This document shows positions 54,455 through 64,000 of a stretch of 64,000 nt of DNA, in pieces. The notes under the pieces were generated by a model. The model was not told where the DNA came from and searched no databases. It saw only the letters and a list, made by a program, of their open reading frames with translations. Numbering within the stretch: position 1 is the first letter of the stretch; the number at the start of each line of letters is the position of its first letter. The position numbers and the translations under genes are program-made. This DNA comes from Linanthus parryae. Its lineage: Eukaryota > Streptophyta > Magnoliopsida > Ericales > Polemoniaceae. The stretch covers positions 2,347,501 to 2,411,500 of the forward strand of contig JALGPY010000035.1 of assembly GCA_023055425.1 (NCBI GenBank). Direction: 5' to 3'.

Positions 54455-54810
54455 CTGCAGTAGTCTTATAATTAATAATTACATGAAATGAATTGCATCG
54501 ATGGTGGTAAATGAAGTAGAGATTTTTCAAAGATACAGCAATACTTGAGCGCTCCCAACATACATCACAGAATGAAAGAACAATAATACCAATCAAGAAA
54601 CAAATACACGAGACGCGAAAGAGGAACACATGGTAGGAAATGTATAGCTGAAGATAATTGAGAGTGACGGAGCAAAAGAAAAGCTTCGAAAGTGAAACAT
54701 TATAACACAAGTTAAGCAATCATATCCTAAACTTTGTGCCTCTCGCTCAGCCGATGTCCTCTAAATGATACAGGCAACATCAATACCAAACATCACAGAA
54801 GTTTAATTTT

Positions 54811-55874
54811 GGGTCAATCACATATTACCCACTTCCAGTACGGGGTAATAATCCATGTGCCCCTTCCAGTTTATATTTTGCAAATTACCCACCTCCGTTT
54901 GTTGATCGCAAACAATCAACAACTGGGTTACATTTTTGTTAAATTTGTAAACTCTGTCAGGGGTAAATCTGTCCTTGAACAAAATGTTTTTAGTATAAAA
55001 AAAAAGAAAAAGAAAAAGAAAAAAAAGAAAAAGATGATGATAAACAAGAGACTATGGGTTTGTGTTGTTGGATTTGTCTCTGTCGTTCTCACTCTCTTAA
55101 TCACTCTGTCGATCCATCTCTCTCTCTCTTAATTTCTCTCTCTACCTCTCTGAATCACTTTCACTACCTCTCTCTCCTCCGGAACCGGCGGCGGCAGGGG
55201 TGGATTTCGTGGCATCGGTGGTTGTTGCAGTGGTGGTCTGGGCCTCCTTGAGGACCCACCGGGGTTCGGAACGGCGGGTGTGGTAGAAGGGCTTTCGGAT
55301 CTTGTTCAGGTTCTGCTGCGGCATCCCAAACTTCCTGGCACCGAGATTTGCGCGGATGACGACCACCGTGAGCACCAGGCAAAGCAGCGTCAACTTCCAA
55401 CCACGGAGGATCGATAGATTTTTCAGAGCTCTTATTCGGTCCAGAATTTGACGAATTGAAGAACTTAGAACTTGAATACCAATTCGGAGATGTGGAATTG
55501 AAATAGGGAAATCTCCTAAACTCTAAAGAGAAACAGAGATGAGTTTTGGGCTGGATTTTGTTTTGTTTGGGTCTTGAGATGGCGGCGATGGTATGGGTGG
55601 TGGTGATGGTGGTGTTTGTCGCCGCTAAAGATGGTGGTTTTAGCGTTGATGCTCGCCAGAATCTGAGTTCTAGTTGTTCTTCGGGTTCATATAATTTCAT
55701 TGGACCACTTGGTCCCTCAAAAACCGTTAAGTAACAGAAAATTTGGATGGAAAGTATTCCAGGTGTTGATTGTTTGCAATCAGCAACTGGAGGTGGTAAT
55801 AAGAAGGTTTTGAAAGTGGGGGTGGCAGATGGATTATTACCTTAAACTGGAAGTGATAGATATGTAATTGACCC
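54811..55874. mobile_element. Pack-MULE with captured gene fragment, 9-bp TSD
   Basis: Imperfect inverted repeats of about 115 bp (left GGGTCAATCACATATTACCC; right, as reverse complement, GGGTCAATTACATATCTATC) bound a 1064-bp element. TTTAATTTT is duplicated exactly at 54802-54810 and 55875-55883. The 9-bp TSD and long TIRs identify a Mutator-like element. It has no transposase but contains GC-rich coding-like sequence, so it is a Pack-MULE. A (AAAAAG)n run lies at about 54999-55034. It sits in FIS1-like intron 1. Confidence 0.85.
55142..55440 (-). pseudogene. Captured gene fragment inside the Pack-MULE
   Basis: The minus strand reads LRGWKLTLLCLVLTVVVIRA, a single membrane-spanning helix, then FGMPQQNLNKIRKPFYHTRR, EPRWVLKEAQTT and a Thr/Ala-rich tail. 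Composition is GC-rich and unlike the surrounding AT-rich intron. It could be the N-terminal part of a type II membrane protein, such as a Golgi enzyme. I do not recognise the parent gene. Confidence 0.45.
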
Positions 55875-55883
55875 TTTAATTTT

Positions 55884-58800
55884 TCCACAAGATTATCAAA
55901 ATATGAATTGTTTAACCCTATGTCATATGAGGAAATGGCTTAGCCACGGCCACAGTCATAGAACTTCAACTAATCAGATTCGGCTGCATCATAAATATCA
56001 TCAGTCATAATTAACAGCCCAAACGACCCAGTCAAAAGGAAACCCTCTAATCTTATCAGTAACAAATGGGTGTCGGGAACTTTTTCCCACTGCGATATGG
56101 AATTACAATTTGACAAAGTTCGTCATGAATTCAGCAACATACTAACTTCGCCATATTATCGATTAAGTATTGTAGTTCAATTTGATGAACTGAAATGAGT
56201 GTTAAATACTATTTAGTTAGAGTCTTGAGCTGGACGGTGTGCACTGGGAGAGTTTGGTTGTGTGTGTGTGGTGTGCTGTATCTGAAGTCTCAAGTAACTG
56301 GAGGTTGAATGCAGTAATTTGGTGGTGGTGATAGCGTGTGCTGACGAAACTAGTGGGATTGGCTCTACATGTGTGTTAATAAAATAACACTTCACGAAAT
56401 GGAGATCTAGCAAAATAATTTTGTGGTGGTGTTGGAACTTCTAGCAGGAGAAAAAGGTGGAGAGAATAATTTAATGTGAAGGGTGTAATTAACATTTTGG
56501 AAACTTTCACATAAGGAAAAAATCTAAAAGACCAAAATTAGCAATCGGAGGAAACATTGCACAGCAATTAAGGGCTATAATTTTCTGGCGTATAAGCAAA
56601 CGGCCACTGCAATCAAGGACGAAAATTTTCTTTATTTTACTCTACTATGCAAGAACTCCACTGCTGTTTCCATGCTAAACATAATGTTAACAAAAAAGAA
56701 TTCTCCTCCCAAATATCTATCATCATCAAAAAAAGGCACAGAACAGTCAAAATCAACCTGCAGTCCAGAGGCTAAAATATGGATCGTTCACATGACCACA
56801 ACCCGAAAGTTGCTATGTAGTGATGCATTCAGCTTCTCTGATCAACGGAAATTACCTTCCTTCCAAGCACATTAGTCTGAAAACGTATATTATCTTTGTC
56901 ATGGCTTCCCAAACTGTCCTATAGCTAGTGCATTAACAGTTAGAGCAGTAATGGAATTACACTGCCTGCCCCAACCCTACATATGTGATGAGCTCTCCTG
57001 GAATCTGGTTAATAAACAATATTCTTGAGTTAAGCTTCAAGTACTACATGGATCAACCTGTAGATGCAACCACCAAACAAAATACCAAGTTCCATGGATG
57101 GGGATGATAAAAGAAGCATTAGACGAGCACTCAGGGAGACATATTCAAATAACTACACAACTGACTTCTAGTGAAATCCTGCTAAGATGAACAGTACAGT
57201 CTCAGAGTCTTCCCTGGAACACAGTCAGTTTTTCAGACTTCTAAATCATCATTTATCCTCCCAACAAGAATGTATCAGTATGCACTCGCTCTCTTCATAA
57301 AACTATGAACGTTCCATTCCACAGATTTCAAAGAGAAATATCTCAATTCTGAAAGTTGGAATAGGAACCAAACCTTCCTCTTTGAGAATTTTCAGTGAGA
57401 TCAGCCCTGTAATTTCTATTGCAGACTTCAATACTGCAGAAAGTGTGCCTCCCTTCTTAAACCAAGAATGAAAGAGTTCTCAACTAAAAAGGACTACGTT
57501 CTACATCTCTCATTTGCCTCCTCTCTATCAACAGCGACCACCTCAGTACTTGGGCTATGTACGAACTACGAAGTCATTCTTCCAAGGATCAAGCAATTGA
57601 CAGAGAAAGACAACCAGTATGGGTATTTGCGTACCAACAAGAGTACATCCAAGGGATTTGAATCAAGACCAAACTCATGAAGCCCCATTGGAGCACAGGG
57701 GAGAATGACACTGACTCGCATAAACACCCCCCTTAGATCTATGACCATGCAAGTGAACTGATGCATGGGCTGAGGTGATTGAGGCTGCTGCTCATGGTAT
57801 CAGAGAAAGGAAGAGCCAATTCTTCAAACGATGAAAGAGACTTCATCTGAAGAAGGAGATCAGTAGATCTCAGTGACTCTGGACTTGCCATGCAAAAGTA
57901 ATAGAAGCCAGGTGAGCTGCAGAAATTCCCAATACCCAAGCCACTGCTGGATTTCATTTTCCTATGCATATTCTTTCATCAGCTTCTACAGGCTTATATT
58001 TCTCATTCTCAATGGAAAACCCCCAAAAGAAACTACAATCCAAAACCAGTCTCAAGACAATGTTTCCCTACTATTGTCTTTGTTCTTAACTATCACAACA
58101 CCCTTACAAGGAAGCCCGTTTAACAAAGATAGCACATATAATAAACACTCAAACACACTTTCCACATTTTTCGCCTTCAGGATACCAATTTTAATCGTAA
58201 CTCAATTTACTTGCCTGAAACATTTCATCCTCATAGATCCTTATCCAAGTAGGTGTATTAGCAATCAACTAGAAATGAAGTTAAGTCTCGTACGATATTG
58301 AGAACTTCTTCCGTCCCTTGATTTATAGTCATTTTCGACTCAACCATTTCCTCAACTCACTTCTCAAAATTACCTTCCCTTAAGATTGATTCCTCTGTGA
58401 ACAGATCTCGATCATTATTTCATCTAATCTTTTCAACTTAAGATTGTATTCTAAGACCTTGTGTACACTACCGTTAAAACTAGAAGAGAGATGTACCAAA
58501 AGGTGTCCCAAGTCCTTTCTTATCAAGATTCATTCTATCCCAAAATCAAGCAGTGTCTGTAGCCAAACAACTGGGACTGATTGTGACCTGTTGTACTATA
58601 GCTTCCATCTCCATCCCTCAATGAACATCTAACCATCACAGAAACCCTTACTTCCATCTCAACCATGAATGAAGAACCAGACCGGTTCAATTTCTATGAC
58701 TGGGAGTCTATCTAATACATAATGAGCCCTGACATTAGTCAATGTAAGTATATTGTTCACTGTTATACAAAGCTTCTCCTCTCAAATCTTTAGAGAAAGG

Positions 58801-60462
58801 TTTTCCGCGTTAAAGATGATTTGACAGAGCATATTTTTCTAACTACAGATAAACCTAAGAGGCGAATCAGGTGCGATGGAAGAGAAATGACCTTTTCCAT
58901 ATCATGATGAATGTAAACCTACCATGCTCTGAAGTCGTCTAGTAAGTACAAAGTTTTATATAGAGTAAGTTTTACAAGACTCACTAAATGCTTCTTCTAG
59001 TAAGGAGAATCTGTTGTGTATTTAAGCATACTCCCTATAAAAAGCTTAGCTTGCAAGACCTGCCTACACAACATCTCAATGAGACATACCACACCAGAAG
59101 AACCCGAGTGTCCCATTTGCTGGAGACACCTATCTTCGCATCAAAGTCTACCAAAAGAAAAAGCTCAAATGTATAAGTGCACCCCTACTCATTCATCATC
59201 ACAAAATCATTCATAGTGTTTTCATGGACTCGTAACTCACAAATGAGGGGAACAGTTGGTCACTCTCACCACACCCCAGGTCAGCACCCAGTGCACCATA
59301 ATGGTAAAAAGCTGACTTTCGTTATAACCATTACTTCTATTTAGCATTCGCCATGTATTTTGATGGATATTGTTTCTAATATTTTAATGCTTTTACATAT
59401 TCCTCGTGGACAAGAATAAATCTATACGAGTTTGACTGTCTTATCAACATTGTGTGTAACAACAATCACAGGTGCTGCGCTAGACATTAAAGCATGTACC
59501 TAAAATATTTCCATTGACCAAAATAAAAAAAGCTGCATACAGTAATAGATAACCTTAAACTATCTGATTAGCTTGCTCAGTAAACACCACATTCAAAATT
59601 GAGTAGATTTGTCAATTATCACATTTGAAAAAAGAAATACTGAAGGAAAGAGATTATAAGCATTTGCAAGCATGAAGAGAAGCATTCATATTTTAGTTCC
59701 TCTACAGTCTACATGCATCAAATTCATTCATAACTGGCATCACCTACCTAACCAAACAGACTACCCATCCGCGTTAATATACAGCCTCCGTATTGTTCAC
59801 AACCCTTTCAATGAGTTTCTAACAACCCCTTTAACTGGCATTGATAATATACCTACAACTCTTTCTATCATGCCAAACAATTCTTTTCTACATAACTGTA
59901 ACTAGATATAGTAATAGGTATACTTTAGCCATCTAAATAACTTACACCACAGGAAAATGAGCAGAAATATCAATAACAAGAAAATTGAAAGAGTCAAGAG
60001 TATTATCACAGGTAAGCCAAACCAAACACGCTATCCATTCATGTTACTGCCTCCAAATTCTTTGCAACTCATTGAATTGGAAAAGTCAAGGGCAAATGAA
60101 ATAAGCCAAATCCAAGTAATTAATTTCCTCCCTACTATTTCAGTTCCTATTTCATCATTCAGCATAAATAACATTCAAATTAGCCCTGGTATGTGCCTAA
60201 ATATATCGATTCCAGCATCATTCATTTGCATAGAAAAAAAAAAGCCTAAAACCAGCGATAAATCAACAAAACAAGTGTCTACTAGAAGCCAACACTCTAA
60301 CTAAACCCTAACTCGAGAAGACCAAACTTTCAAAATCAAGTAACTGTGAATACAAAAGAGGAAAAGCCAGACTAGGGTTTCGCCGAGCAAGTAAATCATC
60401 TGAAACGTATACAAACTGATGAAACAGTGATTTCGTTTGATGAACTGAACGGAAAATCTTAC
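55884..60462 (-). other. FIS1-like intron 1, remaining sequence
   Basis: About 4.6 kb between the Pack-MULE and exon 1. I see no further coding region, repeat boundary or RNA gene; the short open frames look random. Boundaries by splice sites are GGA|GTAAGA (60463/60462) and the acceptor at 54455. Confidence 0.4.
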
Positions 60463-60555
60463 TCCGATGAGGTCAGGTTAACACCACGGAATCACGTCGC
60501 CTCCAGAGAAGAAGTCGGCCACCGATTCCATGAATTTTCCTAGTTTCTTCTCCAT
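60463..60555 (-). pseudogene. FIS1-like exon 1
   Basis: ATG 60555: MEKKLGKFMESVADFFSGGD then VIPWC, TAA, PDLIG and the donor GGA|GTAAGA. Plant FIS1 has an acidic residue at the stop position, so a single G-to-T change of a GAA codon could have produced TAA. Confidence 0.85.
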
Positions 60556-60709
60556 TAAGAAAATACTAAGTTCAAACTAATAACAGACAATGGATCCCAA
60601 AGCTGAATGAAGCCCAAGGCTGAAGAATGAAGCCCAAAGCAGCGCTATGCCTCTCTTACCAGATCTCATATTTTGCAACTCAAGGGTGAACTTCAATCGA
60701 TCAAGAAAG

Positions 60710-61006
60710 TGATACGGGATAGGATATTAATACTATTTAGTTATTTAATTAATAGTCAGTTTGTTAGAGTATTTATTTAATTAGTTTAATTTGATTATTT
60801 ATTTAGTTAGTAGATCGGGCCAAGCCCATAGGTCAACCTATCTAGCTGTATTTTTCTATATAAGCATTGTACTAGTTCATTATTAATTGGTGAATGATAT
60901 ATCAATTTCTTAGTCTCGTCTCAATTCTCATCTCCTCTATCAATCTCGTCTCAATTTCTCCTAAATCTCTTCAATTTCTTCCTCTCATCGATACTTCTAC
61001 GTATCA
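60710..61006 (+). repeat. 5' LTR of second non-autonomous element
   Basis: 297 bp with ends TGATACG / CGTATCA. The leader that follows reads TTGGTGCTTTCATTG, similar to TTAGTGATTTCATTG after the LTR at 1575. I cannot assign the primer tRNA. Confidence 0.9.
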
Positions 61007-61076
61007 TTGGTGCTTTCATTGTTAAACGACGGTTAGTTCTTCTCTGCGTCGTTTGTGTTCTCAAGCTTCATCAACC

Positions 61077-62132
61077 ATGGATTCACCGGTCACGATGGCG
61101 GATCTCGTGGCAGCCCTGAATGACTGCATCAACAGGATGAGTCGCATAAACAAAGCTCTCGATCCGGACTATTCCGAAGATGAAGAACAGCCCGCGTTTC
61201 AACCATCGCCGGCGCCAAAATCTGCTCCAAGATCCGACGCACAACCACCACAGATGGCGGATCAATCGGTCTATCATCCGCATCCGCCAGCGACGCCACA
61301 AGAAACCCCACTGCCGTGGAACTCACAGCCCGTCCAAGCACAAACTTCACTGCCGCGAACGCAAGAGCAGCAGCAGCCGCTGGAATCCGCCCAGCCGCCG
61401 CCACCGTCGAAAGCACGACAGCAGCAGCTTCAACGAGCCCCCCTACCGCTGCCGCCTCAAGATACGGGCGGAAAACCCACAACAACCCTTACGCCGCCGC
61501 ACAAACCACCGCCAGAAAAAGAAGCAGCCACAACCTCCCCCAGCCACGATCGGCCTCCCACCTACATCCAAGCAGTAGCCTCACAATCTTCAAATACACA
61601 ACACCCAATCGCAACAGCGATTCAACAAACCCAGCAAAAACCAATCGAGAACCCACCGCCAGCACAGCAGCTGCTGCAATGGCAGCCTCAGATCGCGCAG
61701 GTAGCGACGACGACAGAGGACGCCACCCAACCGCTGCCGTCAGGGGAAAATCCGGCACCGGCGCACTCCCATCCTCTTCCCGATGTCCGCGCGGTCCTCC
61801 GGACTCTGCAAAAGCCTCCGCCGCCGGCGAATTTACCTACCCGCAGCCCAGCAATGCTCTCATCGCTGCAACAGCAGCGACCACCTGAGCCAACCCCATC
61901 ACCGTCGAACGACGACCTCCCAACGCCGCTCGAGTCACCGTTCGGCGCAACCAAAGGACCTGGCGCCCTCCGAGCGACCCACTTCGGCCTCAGGCCGCTG
62001 CACCAACCCCCAGAAGCACCACCACCGCCGTCCACGCCACCAGACCCGCGGCCAGATCCGCCACCAGAGCGGTCTCTTCTTCAGCCCCTGCTTCTTAGAG
62101 CATCTCCAATGGTAAAACCACAAATTAGCTAA
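61077..62132 (+). CDS. Proline-rich gag-like ORF of the non-autonomous element
   Basis: 351 residues from ATG 61077. A short helical, acidic N-terminus (MADLVAALNDCINRMSRINK, then DYSEDEEQ) is followed by about 290 residues very rich in Pro, Gln, Ala and Ser. The last 11 residues and the stop codon come from a MITE that begins at 62098, so the native C-terminus is lost. No catalytic or zinc motif is seen. The N-terminal helix may be a gag-type assembly region; that is inference. GC content is well above the flanks. Confidence 0.5.
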   Translation: MDSPVTMADLVAALNDCINRMSRINKALDPDYSEDEEQPAFQPSPAPKSAPRSDAQPPQMADQSVYHPHPPATPQETPLPWNSQPVQAQTSLPRTQEQQQPLESAQPPPPSKARQQQLQRAPLPLPPQDTGGKPTTTLTPPHKPPPEKEAATTSPSHDRPPTYIQAVASQSSNTQHPIATAIQQTQQKPIENPPPAQQLLQWQPQIAQVATTTEDATQPLPSGENPAPAHSHPLPDVRAVLRTLQKPPPPANLPTRSPAMLSSLQQQRPPEPTPSPSNDDLPTPLESPFGATKGPGALRATHFGLRPLHQPPEAPPPPSTPPDPRPDPPPERSLLQPLLLRASPMVKPQIS

Positions 62133-62432
62133 ATTATAACTAGTATAAATTTTAACTAAGTGAACTGTTTAGTGTTTGCTCCAATGGTGTCATGTATTTT
62201 ACATAACTTGTAGGTATGAAATTATAAAAATATTTATTTATTAAATTAAGGTAGGAGAGAGATAGACACAAAAAGTTTAACTTCCTACTTTCTAGCTAGC
62301 TACTAGTAGAGAGCGGGATACATAATATGTAAAGTATTGAGTCATTTAACTAGTCCATTGGAGCTTGTTATTTCTTCTAATTATGTAAATTATAACTAAA
62401 CTAACTTTTTAACCTAACCATTAGAGATGCTC
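62098..62432. mobile_element. Tourist-like (PIF/Harbinger) MITE, TSD TTA
   Basis: 335 bp with ends GAGCATCTCCAATGG and CCATTAGAGATGCTC, flanked by TTA at 62095-62097 and 62433-62435. The terminal sequence and 3-bp TTA duplication are typical of Tourist MITEs. It truncates the proline-rich ORF. Confidence 0.85.
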
Positions 62433-62705
62433 TTAGGGTTGCTAATACAATTGGTCTTGATTTTCATATTCGGGCTCCAATATTTAATTGGGCTCCTTTC
62501 TTGTTTTGGGCCAACCTAACTGATGGATTTGGGTTTATAATTTTAAGTGGGTTAATTTCTTGTTTTGGGATCATTTTCAGGCGGGTTTATTTTGCGTGGG
62601 GTTGTCTTCCTCAAAACACCCGACGTCAATTCGATTCGGGCAAGAAGATTGAATTCTTTTCCAATACCCACCTTGAGGGCAAGGTGATTTTTAAGGGTGT
62701 GAGAG

Positions 62706-63005
62706 TGATACGGGATAGGATATTAGTACTATTTAGTTATTTAATTAATAGTCAGTTTGTTAGAGTATTTATTTTTTAGTTTAATTTGATAATTATGTAT
62801 TTAGTTAGTAGATCGGGCCAAGCCCATTAGGTCAACCTATCTAGCTGTATTTTTCTATATAAGCATTGTATTAGTTCATTATTAATTGGTGAATGATATA
62901 TCAATTTCTTAGTCTCGTCTCAATTCTCATCTCCTCTATCAATCTCGTCTCAATTTCTCCTAAATCTCTTCAATTTCTTCCTCTCATCGATACTTCTACG
63001 TATCA
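62706..63005 (+). repeat. 3' LTR of second non-autonomous element
   Basis: 300 bp, nearly identical to 60710-61006, preceded by the purine-rich AAGGGTGTGAGAG and followed by GAAAG. Confidence 0.9.
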
Positions 63006-64000
63006 GAAAGGCTCTGATTCGATTGATTCTTACATGCAGCTCCTCAAAACACTCCGCAATCGTCTTGTTGTGTCCTCTGTGTTGATTGATGATGAGGACA
63101 TGTTACTGTATACACTTAACGGCCTCCCACCAGAGTTCAATCCTTTCCGATCTTCTCTTCGGATTCGATCTGACCCGATCTCCTTCGAAGAACTCTATGT
63201 CTTGCTCAAGGCCGATGAACAGATGCTAGCTTCACAGTCGCCAACTCCAGATCTGTCTTCTCCGGCGGCGTTCTACCATCACCATGGTGGCCGCCAACCC
63301 TCTGGCTTCCGTGGTGGGGGTCGATCCGGTTCTCGAGGAGGCGGTCGATCCAACTTCAGAGGAGGCCGGTTCGGTTCTGGATCCGGGTACACTGATGGTC
63401 ACAACTATGGATCTGATGTCGGTTCTGGTACCGGGTTCGGCTACGGATCTGGTTACGGGTCTGGATATTCCGGATCCGGGTATGGCGTATCCGGGTATGG
63501 TAACGGTTCGGGTCGAGGCGGTTCAGGACGCTCCGGTTCCAGGGGCGTAACAGTGGTTCGGGTCGTGGTGGCTCAAGTCCGATCAATTGTCAAATCTGCG
63601 GATACGACTATGATTCCGCCATTGACTGCTACCACCGTATGGATTATGCATATCAAGGTCGCCACCCACATGAGCAGCTCTCTGCTATGGCTGCAACTTC
63701 TAATCAGCAGCAAATACCTCCTTCTGCTCTCTGGTTAACTGACACCGGAGCCTCCAGTCACATGACGTCCAACCTCCACAACCTCTCTCTTGCAGAGCCA
63801 TACTCCGGAAATGACTGTGTTACAGTGGGTAACGGCTCCTCTCTTCCTATAAAGAACTCTGGTACTGTCTTTTTTACAACTTCAAATTGCTCTTATTCTT
63901 TGACAAATACTTTACATGTACCTACACTATCTGTTAATTTGTTGTCTGTCCAAAAATTTTGCTCCGACCACAATACTCGTTTTATTTTTGATAAAGACTC

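Larger units (their letters stand above)
46280..60555 (-). pseudogene. FIS1: FIS1-like gene (mitochondrial/peroxisomal fission factor), decayed
   Basis: Five exons on the minus strand: 60555-60463, 54454-54315, 52745-52623, 46803-46740, 46367-46280. Together they follow plant FIS1: KKLGKFMESVADFFSGGD, a TPR-like cytosolic bundle (LSWALFHSKRPEDVQPGIAM; IYLLAVGYYRSGEFSRGRQL), then a C-terminal anchor DGVIGIGITATA...AAALSRKK. FIS1 is tail-anchored in the outer mitochondrial and peroxisomal membranes and helps recruit fission factors. Defects: TAA at codon 26 in exon 1 (60480-60478), a 2-nt loss near 54386, a 2-nt loss near 52702, and a 2-nt gain near 46330. Intron 3 has a GC donor. Splice phases are consistent once the indels are allowed for. 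The retained introns show it was not a processed copy. Introns hold a Pack-MULE, a MITE and a full LINE. Confidence 0.85.
60710..63005 (+). mobile_element. Second non-autonomous LTR retrotransposon, TSD GAAAG
   Basis: LTRs 60710-61006 and 62706-63005 are nearly identical, TGATACGGGATAGG to CTACGTATCA. GAAAG is duplicated at 60705-60709 and 63006-63010. The element inserted into the gag of the copia element and its removal restores the copia frame. The interior has one proline-rich ORF, a Tourist-like MITE and a pre-PPT sequence (AAGGGTGTGAGAG before the 3' LTR), but no pol. LTR length, end sequence and layout are like 1271-4583. Confidence 0.93.
60640..64000 (+). mobile_element. 5'-truncated copia element (gag to protease), continues beyond window
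   Basis: From about 60640 the frame reads QRYASLTRSHILQLKGELQS, interrupted at IKKG by the LTR element 60710-63005, and resumes at 63006 with KGSDSIDSYMQLLKTLRNRL. The gag core is followed by a Gly/Arg-rich stretch (63280-63560) with a frameshift near 63545. The zinc knuckle has CQIC...DC, with Asp in place of the His. Protease WLTDTGASSHMTSN (near 63735) is intact. The N-terminal gag, leader and 5' LTR are missing on the left. The junction lies only 85 bp from the FIS1-like ATG. Confidence 0.85.

Noticed and set aside
57000..60300. Short ORFs in FIS1-like intron 1
   Set aside because: AT-rich, no domains, no consistent codon bias; treated as chance.
61129..61888. Several overlapping frames in the proline-rich ORF region, both strands
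   Set aside because: High GC and repeats remove stops in all frames. Only the frame starting at ATG 61077 near the LTR is plausible.

Overview
The window is a transposon-dense stretch of a plant nuclear genome, very probably a eudicot. The evidence is Ty1/copia, Ty3/gypsy and L1-type LINE sequence in many states of decay, several MITE families, a Pack-MULE, and one broken host gene with plant-type introns that resembles the mitochondrial fission factor FIS1. I see no rRNA gene, tRNA gene, CRISPR array or bacterial-type operon. Element ends were fixed mainly by finding target-site duplications (TSDs) by eye.

Left part (1-13.7 kb): an old L1 LINE relic (about 478-6547) has been split by a non-autonomous LTR element (1271-4583, TSD CAGTC) and by a 575-bp TRIM (4935-5509, TSD ACTAT). 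The non-autonomous LTR element itself carries a copia solo LTR (2272-3674). Two hAT-like MITEs sit nearby. A full-length but mutated L1 LINE follows at 8077-13618.

Centre (13.8-28.5 kb): one 14.7-kb Ty3/gypsy element with perfect TSDs (AATAG) and nearly identical 627-bp LTRs. Its gag-pol is on the minus strand and has the Tat-lineage hallmark of two RNase H domains. I cannot find a protease, and the integrase zinc-binding module looks duplicated. Between pol and the 3' LTR lie a 54-bp tandem repeat array and, on the opposite strand, a five-exon gene with a plant-mobile-domain-like N-terminus and a coiled-coil C-terminus. Intron phases match at three of its four introns. This is the most unusual object in the window.

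Middle right (28.5-45 kb): a 5'-truncated LINE with a 16-bp TSD, then an 11.3-kb copia element (29008-40313, TSD CTCGC/CTTGC) with an intact gag and broken pol. An inverted gypsy-type LTR structure (30764-33694) lies in its leader. Beyond it are two abutting Stowaway-like MITEs, a gypsy-type LTR, and a 5'-truncated minus-strand LINE flanked by a 33-bp duplication.

Right part (46-64 kb): a FIS1-like gene on the minus strand (exons between 60555 and 46280) carries a nonsense codon, three 2-nt indels and a GC-AG intron. A Pack-MULE lies in intron 1, a Mutator-type MITE in intron 2 and a full-length LINE in intron 3. Its 5' flank gives way after about 85 bp to a 5'-truncated copia element that runs off the window. 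That copia is split by a second non-autonomous LTR element (60710-63005, TSD GAAAG) which carries a proline-rich ORF and a Tourist-like MITE. No gene here looks clearly functional for the host; the content is nested transposition plus one decayed host gene.
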